Shown here piece by piece: positions 6,746-11,517 of a stretch of DNA of 11,517 nucleotides; the stretch's first letter is position 1; the number at the start of each line of letters is the position of its first letter. The notes under the pieces were generated by a model that was given only the letters and a program-made list of their open reading frames with translations, ran no database searches and was not told the origin of the DNA. The position numbers and the translations under genes are program-made. Source of the stretch: an uncultured Bacilli bacterium (lineage in GTDB: Bacteria; Bacillota_I; Bacilli_A; RF39; UBA660); contig CANRHY010000021.1 of NCBI GenBank assembly GCA_947630515.1, positions 1 to 11,517 on the forward strand. Direction: 5' to 3'.

Positions 6746-6776
6746 ATCTCATGCTCCTCTATAATAAGTATAACAT

Positions 6777-6802
6777 AAAAGAATAAGTATTTCTACTTAT
6801 TC
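6777..6802 (-). terminator. Terminator after the tandem 75-residue genes
   Basis: A perfect 9 bp stem, GAATAAGTA and TACTTATTC (6781-6802), carries a GAAA tetraloop on the minus strand and is followed by TTTT (6780-6777). The U-tract is short. It separates the tandem-paralogue unit from the xerD-deoB operon. Confidence 0.55.
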
Positions 6803-6826
6803 AAAAAAAATTATTGCTTTCTATTA

Positions 6827-7054
6827 TTATATTGCACCAACTATTTGAAGCATTTTCTCTAACATTTTATCTTCTGTCATCATTTTAGGATTTTTATAGT
6901 TTTCTCTTAAATAATCCATAAACTCTAATTGCATTTTTTCTGTTTTTAAAGGCGTAACTAAAGCTACCACTAAATCTTTATCCTCATCAGTTATGTCTTT
7001 TAGAACTGCTATTAAGTCGTCTAATGTCTTTGTATACTCCATCTTACTTTCCAT
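6827..7054 (-). CDS. Unknown 75-residue protein, tandem copy B
   Basis: A 75-residue soluble, mostly helical protein that I do not recognise. It is 54 of 75 residues identical, without gaps, to the copy just upstream. The conserved core runs from DKDLV through TPLKTE, EFMDYL and NYKNPKM to KMLEKMLQI near the C-terminus, while the N-terminal helix (residues 13-20) has diverged most. The ATG was chosen because both copies then have the same M-x-x-x-MEYT beginning; a second ATG four codons later is possible. One base separates it from the stop of copy A, so translation is coupled. No signal peptide, membrane segment, cysteine or histidine is evident. It is the last gene before a terminator. Confidence 0.75.
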   Translation of the reverse strand: MESKMEYTKTLDDLIAVLKDITDEDKDLVVALVTPLKTEKMQLEFMDYLRENYKNPKMMTEDKMLEKMLQIVGAI

Positions 7055-7055
7055 A

Positions 7056-7283
7056 TTATATAGCCCCGATAATTTGAAGCATCTTTTCTAACATTTTTTG
7101 CTCAGTTACCATTTTGGGATTTTTATAGTTAGCTACTAAATAGTCCATAAATTCTCTTTGTAATGCTTCTGTTTTAAGTGGTGTTAAAAGTGCGATTACT
7201 AAATCTTTATCCCCGTCTGTTATATTGATTAGTAATTCCATCGCTAGGTCTAGTGTTTCCGTATACTCCATAAAACTTATCAT
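7056..7283 (-). CDS. Unknown 75-residue protein, tandem copy A
   Basis: The upstream paralogue of the pair, 75 residues, beginning MISFMEYTETL. The frame can be extended to a TTG at 7298. I place the start at ATG 7283 because it follows AGGAAAGG at good spacing and makes the protein exactly as long as copy B. The same conserved block is present (DKDLV, TPLKTE, EFMDYL, NYKNPKM, KMLEKMLQI). Its first 77 bases lie, out of frame, within the end of the 146-residue gene upstream, so that stretch codes twice unless one frame is wrong. Function is unknown. The duplication suggests subunits of a heteromer or a recent amplification. Confidence 0.72.
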   Translation of the reverse strand: MISFMEYTETLDLAMELLINITDGDKDLVIALLTPLKTEALQREFMDYLVANYKNPKMVTEQKMLEKMLQIIGAI

Positions 7284-7647
7284 CCATCCTTTCCTCAATA
7301 TTTGTCACACAAGTAATTCCAAAATTTACACCGCCTATTAATATTTTGTAGTAATATATATTATCTTCGTCATAGAATCTACCATATCTTTCCCTTTTAT
7401 TTTTTGTTTTTAATGCATACTTAGACCCTATGGCAATAGCTTTATTCATTTTTTCATATGATAATTTGTAAAATGATTCTGATTTACTAAATGGTATAAA
7501 TTTCTTTTTTCTTTCATCTTCTAATATATAAGAATATAACTCGCTAAATTCTAATTCGTTATCTTTCTTATTATATAAATTACTTACATTTGGTTCATTA
7601 AATATTAATGTGAGTGTTTTTTCGTTTTTTTCTATTATATAATTTAT
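7207..7647 (-). CDS. Unknown 146-residue protein with an apparent AUA start
   Basis: The frame is open well beyond the first ATG (7449, which has no ribosome binding site), back to a TGA near 7697. Within that extension there is no ATG, GTG or TTG. A consensus GGAGG at 7656-7660 stands exactly eight bases before ATA 7647, which I take as the start codon. The extension looks like real protein (segments such as TLTLIFNEPN and LEFSELYSYILEDE). The product is soluble, rich in Lys, Tyr and Asn, with a beta-like section YYYKILIGGVNFGITCV and a Gly/Asn-rich tail; I recognise no family. If ATA is a mutated ATG, the gene may be weakly expressed or decaying. The end overlaps copy A of the tandem pair out of frame. 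Confidence 0.6.
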   Translation of the reverse strand: MNYIIEKNEKTLTLIFNEPNVSNLYNKKDNELEFSELYSYILEDERKKKFIPFSKSESFYKLSYEKMNKAIAIGSKYALKTKNKRERYGRFYDEDNIYYYKILIGGVNFGITCVTNIEERMDDKFYGVYGNTRPSDGITNQYNRRG

Positions 7648-7655
7648 TTTGTTTT

Positions 7656-7660
7656 CCTCC
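7656..7660 (-). promoter_or_regulatory. Shine-Dalgarno that fixes the ATA start
   Basis: GGAGG on the minus strand, eight bases before ATA 7647 in a frame otherwise lacking start codons for 66 codons. There is no ATG, GTG or TTG at the right distance in any other frame that would open a comparable gene. Confidence 0.6.
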
Positions 7661-7695
7661 TTTCTTTTTTGTATTTGTATAACTCTTACATAAAT

Positions 7696-7724
7696 ATAAT
7701 ATCACATTAATTTTAATAAGTCAC
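7696..7724 (-). promoter_or_regulatory. Candidate promoter of the 146-residue gene and tandem pair
   Basis: Minus-strand GTGACT (7724-7719), a 17-base spacer and TATTAT (7701-7696). Transcription would start about 40 bases before the ribosome binding site. The -35 is weak. Confidence 0.35.
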
Positions 7725-7793
7725 TATATATATTACCTATGTAGTCTAATAATACCACTACTATTATTTTTAATCAATAAAAAATAACTATAA

Positions 7794-9065
7794 TTAGTCA
7801 TTTTCTTCACTCATAAGGGCGTTGTCTTCATTAAGAGTTATATCATATATTTCATGAACTTTATAGTTACCTTTTACTTTAACTAAAATATAGTTTCCAG
7901 TATGTCCATAGTAATACCCATCTTTTTCTTCTTCTATTAAGACACTTAAGTTTTTTCCATAAAACTTTTCATAAAATTCTTTTTCTAAATTGTTAGAAAT
8001 TTGAATAAGTCTTCTTACTCTTTTTTTCTTTTCATTACCATCTATTTTACCACTCATTTTACTAGCTACAGTATTATATCTGTCAGAATATGGGAACACA
8101 TGTATTTTACTAAATTTAATCATCTTTATAAATTCTATACTCTTATTAAATAACTCTTCTGTTTCTCCTGGAAAACCTACTATAACGTCTGTAGTAATGC
8201 TAATACCATCTTTAATACTTCTTATTTTATCTATTCTTTCTTTAAAAAACTTTGTATCATATTTTCTATTCATACTCTTAAGTATTTCATCACTTCCAGC
8301 TTGAAGTGGTATATGTAAGTGAGGCACTAATACATTACTTTTTGATAGTATTTCAAGTACCCTATCGTTTAGTTCGTTTATTTCAATACTAGAAATTCTA
8401 AGTCTTTTAATATTAGGAATTTTAACTAAATCATTTAAAAGTGAAGCAAAATCATAACCATTATCATTATATGCTCCAGTATGTATACCAGTAAGAACTA
8501 TTTCTTTAAAGCCATTATTTACTAAAGTAGTAACTTCTCTAATGACATCTTCTTTTTTCTTACTTCTAATTCTTCCTCTTACATATGGAATTATACAGTA
8601 TGAGCAAAAATTATCACACCCATCTTCTATTTTAACAAATGCACGTGTTTTATTATGTACACTATTTATTTCCATAGTTTCAAATTCACGACTATTTAAA
8701 TCACCAAAATTATTTATCTTTTTCTTATTTTTTAAATAATCTTCTAAATACTCTACAATCTTTCCTTTATATAAACTACCTAAAATAATATCTGCATCTA
8801 TTAAACCAAGAGTTCCTTGTTTTTTAGCGTTTTCTATATAACAACCACATACTATCAAAATAGAACTTGGGTGTTCTCTTCTTATTTTATTAATTACTTG
8901 TCTACTTTTTCTATCACTCATATTGGTTACAGTACATGTATTAACTACATATATATCTGCATTATCTTCACTAAAAGAATAGCCTTTTTTTATAAAAAGA
9001 CTATATATTAATTCGCTTTCATAACTATTTACTTTACAACCTAAAGTTTTTATATTAAATGTCAT
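7794..9065 (-). CDS. mtaB: tRNA t6A37 methylthiotransferase MtaB
   Basis: A radical-SAM enzyme that converts N6-threonylcarbamoyladenosine at position 37 of ANN-decoding tRNAs to its 2-methylthio form. The 423 residues show the three-part MTTase layout. The N-terminal domain has the auxiliary-cluster cysteines Cys10 (TLGCKVNSYE), Cys44 (VVNTCTVTN) and Cys75 (CGCY). The radical-SAM core has Cys150, Cys154 and Cys157 (CDNFCSYC). A TRAM-like tail follows from about 360. The GCKVNSYE form of the first motif favours MtaB over MiaB or RimO. The start overlaps the upstream stop by four bases (ATGA), so it is translationally coupled to the coiled-coil gene and lies in the rsmE operon. No clear terminator follows, only a weak all-AT hairpin. 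Confidence 0.93.
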   Translation of the reverse strand: MTFNIKTLGCKVNSYESELIYSLFIKKGYSFSEDNADIYVVNTCTVTNMSDRKSRQVINKIRREHPSSILIVCGCYIENAKKQGTLGLIDADIILGSLYKGKIVEYLEDYLKNKKKINNFGDLNSREFETMEINSVHNKTRAFVKIEDGCDNFCSYCIIPYVRGRIRSKKKEDVIREVTTLVNNGFKEIVLTGIHTGAYNDNGYDFASLLNDLVKIPNIKRLRISSIEINELNDRVLEILSKSNVLVPHLHIPLQAGSDEILKSMNRKYDTKFFKERIDKIRSIKDGISITTDVIVGFPGETEELFNKSIEFIKMIKFSKIHVFPYSDRYNTVASKMSGKIDGNEKKKRVRRLIQISNNLEKEFYEKFYGKNLSVLIEEEKDGYYYGHTGNYILVKVKGNYKVHEIYDITLNEDNALMSEEND

Positions 9066-9886
9066 AATACTCTTCTAAACTCCTTTAATGCTTTTAAAAA
9101 TTCTTCTTCTCTTTTATAAGGGGTAAGTTCAGCGTCTCCATCAAAAACTTTTGTATCAACTTTGTCAACTTTAATACCCCCGATATTTTCACTACTTTCA
9201 TAACTTACTTTAGCTCTGGCAGCCCTTTTGATAAGTTCGTCATAGCTAATTATTGCTTTTGTTTCTTGTTCTTCTTCATAACTATTTATTTCTTCTTCAT
9301 GTTTTTCTAAATTACCACTTAATTTTAAATCATTAAGTTTTTTCTCTAATTCGCTAGTACTTATAATCGCATTAGCTTCTTGCTCATCTTCATAATTATT
9401 TATTCCTTCTAAAGCACTAGCAATTATGTTATCTTCTTCTTGTTTATCAAAGTTAAAACTTTCTTGTTCAATTTTAAGAGGTTTTTTTATTTCTTCATTT
9501 TCTATAGTATCTATTTTAGGTTCTTCTATATTTTCTTCTCTATTTAAAACTGGTTCTACTTTTATTTTTTCTCTTTGAATAGGATTAATGTCTTCTTCTT
9601 TATCATCTTTTTTGAATGTAGATACTTGACTTTCTAATTCTTTAACTTCACTTTCTAATGTATTAATGTCCCGTTTTGCAAAGTTAGCCTTACTATGCAT
9701 TCTCATTACTTCTTCTAATTCTTCTTCGTCTTTTTTCTCTTCTTCTTTGTATTTAGAATTATCATTTACTTGAAGTTTGATTAAATAAATTATTATGATT
9801 AAGATAAGTATCATCATTATTACTAAGAATAATAAGAAGTAATTATCTTTAGAAAACAAATCAATTAAATAGAGAATTTTATCCAT
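9062..9886 (-). CDS. Membrane-anchored acidic coiled-coil protein with a repeated motif
   Basis: 274 residues, not recognised. One transmembrane helix at about 17-38 is followed by a long highly charged cytoplasmic region. Residues 45-95 look like a coiled coil, and the remainder is Glu/Lys-rich and probably disordered. Two close copies of a motif occur 38 residues apart: I-N-x-Y-E-x-E-Q-E-x-x-A-I-I-S-x-x-E-L at 162-180 and 200-218. A degraded third may lie near 149-160. A GTG start three codons earlier is in frame, but AAGGGTGAT is best placed for ATG 9886. The gene lies between rsmE and mtaB, overlapping mtaB by ATGA. The layout suggests a membrane-tethered scaffold whose repeats bind a partner, but that is inference. 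Confidence 0.8.
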   Translation of the reverse strand: MDKILYLIDLFSKDNYFLLFLVIMMILILIIIIYLIKLQVNDNSKYKEEEKKDEEELEEVMRMHSKANFAKRDINTLESEVKELESQVSTFKKDDKEEDINPIQREKIKVEPVLNREENIEEPKIDTIENEEIKKPLKIEQESFNFDKQEEDNIIASALEGINNYEDEQEANAIISTSELEKKLNDLKLSGNLEKHEEEINSYEEEQETKAIISYDELIKRAARAKVSYESSENIGGIKVDKVDTKVFDGDAELTPYKREEEFLKALKEFRRVL

Positions 9887-9891
9887 ATATA

Positions 9892-10593
9892 TCACCCTTT
9901 TATATAATTAATAACCATCATTAAACATATAATAACAGTTTCGGTTCTTAATACATTATCGCCTAAAGAGGTTTTAGTAAAACCTTTTTTAGAAAGTATA
10001 TCCTCTTCTTCTTTACTAATACCACCTTCAGGTCCGAACACTAATGATATTTTATCACATAAAGTATCACTATTTAATACCTCTTTTATACTTTTTACAT
10101 TACTTGTGTCAAGAGAACACAATATGTTTACACCATTTACTGTTTCTATATCTTTTACGTCTATGATATTTCTTACTTTTGGAATAAAAACTCTTCTACT
10201 TTGTTCGCTAGCTTCTTTACATATTTTGTTCCATCTTTCTAATTTTTTTATTTCTTTTTCTTTAGATAACTTAAACTTAGAGTGAGAAAAATTTACTGGA
10301 ATAAATTCACTTACACCCATTTCAGTTCCTTTTTCAATTATAAAACTGATTTTTTCTTCATTAACTATAGGAATGTATGCAAATACAGATATTGAGTCTT
10401 GTTTATCTTTATATACTTTTTCAATTTTTGCCGTTTCATAGCTTGTTAAAGTACATAAGTAACTAATATTATTATAGTTAACTATAACATTTTCTCCTAT
10501 ATTAATTCTCATCACATTTTTAATATGATGAATGTCTTCCTTATTAATATAAAGGATACCATTCTCTTCTTTTTTACTAAAATATTGTTGCAT
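9892..10593 (-). CDS. rsmE: 16S rRNA (uracil1498-N3)-methyltransferase RsmE
   Basis: Methylates N3 of U1498 in 16S rRNA on the assembled 30S subunit, using S-adenosylmethionine. It is a SPOUT (knotted) methyltransferase of 233 residues, normal for the family. An N-terminal PUA-like domain (1-70) begins MQQYFSKKE. The catalytic domain carries EKGTEMGV (87-94), the EASEQSRR motif (127-134), GPEGG (187-191) and LGDNVLRTETV (210-220), which builds the knot and cofactor site. A GTG 15 codons upstream was rejected: it lies in the preceding terminator and promoter, and the family begins at MQ-x-YF. The ATG has no Shine-Dalgarno and sits seven bases after a consensus -10, so translation is probably leaderless. 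It is the first gene of an operon with the coiled-coil protein and mtaB. Confidence 0.94.
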   Translation of the reverse strand: MQQYFSKKEENGILYINKEDIHHIKNVMRINIGENVIVNYNNISYLCTLTSYETAKIEKVYKDKQDSISVFAYIPIVNEEKISFIIEKGTEMGVSEFIPVNFSHSKFKLSKEKEIKKLERWNKICKEASEQSRRVFIPKVRNIIDVKDIETVNGVNILCSLDTSNVKSIKEVLNSDTLCDKISLVFGPEGGISKEEEDILSKKGFTKTSLGDNVLRTETVIICLMMVINYIKG

Positions 10594-10599
10594 AATTAA

Positions 10600-10628
10600 A
10601 TTATACCAGTTTACACAATATATGTAAA
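10600..10628 (-). promoter_or_regulatory. Strong sigma-A promoter of the rsmE operon
   Basis: Minus-strand TTTACA (10628-10623), a 17-base spacer ending in TGG, and a perfect TATAAT (10605-10600), an extended -10. Six bases (TTAATT) separate the -10 from the rsmE ATG, so the first transcribed base should be the A of the start codon. Confidence 0.75.
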
Positions 10629-10629
10629 G

Positions 10630-10649
10630 AAAAAACACTTATATAGTGT
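10630..10649 (-). terminator. Terminator of the pilin-like operon
   Basis: ACACT and AGTGT (plus 10635-10649) form a short stem with a five-base loop that overlaps the stop codon, followed on the minus strand by a five-T run (10634-10630). It directly abuts the rsmE -35 box. Confidence 0.6.
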
Positions 10650-10977
10650 CTTCTTCAGTATCTTTTGTACTTACACATGTGAAATCTATATCATAGCTAG
10701 TAAATACAAATTTCTTTTTAACATTAATATCAGCAGCACATAGTTTGTTATCTAATTTAAGTGAATCTAAATAACCAAGTTCTTCTAAAAATTCTGAAGT
10801 AATAGAAACTGGTAATTTAATATCATTAGCTTCAATGTACTCTTTTGTTTTCTCTTTGACCTCTGTTTTTAAAGTAATATATTTAAGTTCTTCTTTATGT
10901 GTAATACCTATAACGTATATAGAAATAACCAATAAAACAACGACTGTCCCCCATATAGCTATAACTTTATTACTCAT
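10639..10977 (-). CDS. Small membrane-anchored protein, partner of the pilin-like gene
   Basis: 112 residues with one N-terminal transmembrane segment (about 5-25) and an extracytoplasmic domain. The soluble part, KTKEYIEAN then ITSEFLEELGYL-DSL, and cysteines at 80 and 101, parallels the upstream protein (TKKYIED, VSQLVDNKYM-NEL, cysteines 123 and 145). The two therefore look like diverged paralogues with one disulfide each. Unlike its neighbour it shows no prepilin cleavage motif, so it is probably a fixed membrane anchor. The start codon overlaps the upstream stop by one base (TAATG), with AAAGGA upstream. Family unknown; a minor component of a pilus- or secretion-like assembly is a guess from the pairing. 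Confidence 0.7.
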   Translation of the reverse strand: MSNKVIAIWGTVVVLLVISIYVIGITHKEELKYITLKTEVKEKTKEYIEANDIKLPVSITSEFLEELGYLDSLKLDNKLCAADINVKKKFVFTSYDIDFTCVSTKDTEEDTI

Positions 10978-11456
10978 TAGTCATCCTTTCTTTCTTCATA
11001 ACCTTTTGTAGTATATTCTTTACATTTAATATAAGGGTCATACTTTATAACATCTTCACTATCTAAATATACTGAAACGTAACCTGAACATTTTCTTTTT
11101 TTGACGTCTTCTAATTCATTCATGTATTTATTATCTACAAGTTGACTAACTCTAATGTTTAATGTATCTAGTCCAAGTTCATTATTATAAAAGTCTTCTA
11201 TATATTTTTTAGTTGCATTTACTGCGCTTTCTTCTAAAGATTTATAATCTGTTTCTTTTGGCTTTGTAGTTTCATTATCTTTACCTTTGTTAGTATTAGA
11301 ACTATTTGAACTACTTTCATTAGGATTATAAATATGGAAGTTTTCATCAAGTAAACCTAATTTTTTAAGCCCAGTAGCTGCGATTAGTAAGCAAATTGCA
11401 AATATAAGTAAAAATATTATAAATTCTATAAAACCCCAACCTTTTTTATTTTTCAT
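10977..11456 (-). CDS. Prepilin-like membrane protein
   Basis: 159 residues from ATG 11456. The N-terminus MKNKKG followed by WGFIEFIIFLLIFAI resembles a type IV prepilin: a short basic leader, Gly6 before the cleavage point, Glu at mature position +5, then about 20 hydrophobic residues. A Ser/Asn/Thr-rich linker (about 43-70) leads to a soluble domain with YIEDFYN, VSQLVDNKYMNEL and a cysteine pair (123, 145) flanking SGYVSVYL. That layout occurs in pilin-like proteins of Bacillota. The frame could begin ten codons earlier at 11486. I preferred 11456 because the leader is then of prepilin length, and because AGGGA precedes it. A Trp at +1 is unusual, and no prepilin peptidase or assembly ATPase is visible in the window, so pilin function is unproven. 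Confidence 0.65.
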   Translation of the reverse strand: MKNKKGWGFIEFIIFLLIFAICLLIAATGLKKLGLLDENFHIYNPNESSSNSSNTNKGKDNETTKPKETDYKSLEESAVNATKKYIEDFYNNELGLDTLNIRVSQLVDNKYMNELEDVKKRKCSGYVSVYLDSEDVIKYDPYIKCKEYTTKGYEERKDD

Positions 11457-11515
11457 TGTTTCCCTGTCGAGTAGACGTCTCGACATACCTCTCTTTCTAT
11501 CATTAATTTATTTCT
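11453..11515 (-). CDS. Possible end of an upstream gene running off the window
   Basis: One minus-strand frame is open from the window edge and codes for 20 residues ending VCRDVYSTGKQ. Its TGA overlaps the prepilin-like start as ATGA. The other two minus-strand frames hit stops in this edge region. The stretch is too short to identify and may be open by chance; the CGA, GTC and TCG codons are unusual for this genome. Confidence 0.3.
   Translation of the reverse strand, partial: RNKLMIEREVCRDVYSTGKQ
11465..11485 (-). promoter_or_regulatory. GC-rich hairpin just upstream of the prepilin-like ribosome binding site
   Basis: TGTCGAG (11465-11471) and CTCGACA (11479-11485) form a perfect 7 bp stem with a seven-base loop. 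On the minus strand it ends directly at the GGGA ribosome binding site. It may be an RNA regulatory hairpin or a protein-binding site. No T-run follows, so it is not a terminator. Confidence 0.4.
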
Positions 11516-11517
11516 GT

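Noticed and set aside
7735..7793. Hairpins downstream of mtaB as a terminator
   Set aside because: The only stems are all A/T (TTATTTTT with AAAAATAA, AATAATA with TATTATT) and lack a proper T-run after the stem, so I could not support a call.
8542..9011. Two plus-strand frames of about 65 codons inside mtaB
   Set aside because: Both are antisense to the conserved radical-SAM coding region, with no supporting start signals.

Overview
This is an 11.5 kb chromosomal window from a very A+T-rich, low-GC Bacillota bacterium, most likely a member of the Bacilli (Erysipelotrichales/RF39-like gut lineages); that placement is an inference from gene content and composition. The standard bacterial code is in use: tryptophans are TGG (for example in MnmA) and TGA is a true stop (rsmE and the gene after it), which excludes the Mycoplasma code. 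A SpoIIM homologue at the left edge points to a sporulating ancestry. I see no rRNA, tRNA, CRISPR array or insertion sequence.

Left part, plus strand (1-3040): the end of spoIIM, then mnmA (tRNA 2-thiouridylase), then two small genes. The second small gene is a DUF3791 protein of the kind usually found beside a DUF3990 ADP-ribosyltransferase-like toxin, but no toxin gene is present. Next comes a separately transcribed XRE-type regulator. Its promoter is wrapped in four TTTACA/TGTAAA half-sites, which suggests autoregulation. A strong palindromic terminator ends this block, followed by about 320 bp of AT-rich sequence without a gene.

Middle (3340-6745): a minus-strand ZIP metal transporter is divergent from a short plus-strand gene at 4210-4371. 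That gene encodes a 53-residue Ser/Arg/Asn-rich basic protein with no acidic and no aromatic residues. It has a good ribosome binding site and an upstream sequence resembling a sigma-G (forespore) promoter, so a spore nucleoid protein is an attractive hypothesis. It converges on a minus-strand operon of a small membrane protein, xerD and deoB. In Bacillus subtilis, spoIIM, xerD (ripX) and deoB (drm) lie close together, so this window looks like a rearranged version of that neighbourhood.

Right-middle (6827-7647, minus): a cluster of unrecognised genes. A 146-residue protein appears to start at an AUA codon behind a consensus Shine-Dalgarno. It overlaps, out of frame, the first of two tandem 75-residue paralogues that are 72 percent identical.

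Right end (7794-11517, minus): an rsmE - membrane/coiled-coil protein - mtaB operon links an rRNA methyltransferase and a tRNA methylthiotransferase. Its rsmE promoter predicts a leaderless transcript. Upstream lie a prepilin-like protein and a smaller membrane-anchored partner with matching cysteine spacing, ended by a terminator. RNA modification (mnmA, rsmE, mtaB) is the recurring housekeeping theme. The least understood material is the protamine-like gene, the tandem paralogue cluster and the pilin-like pair.
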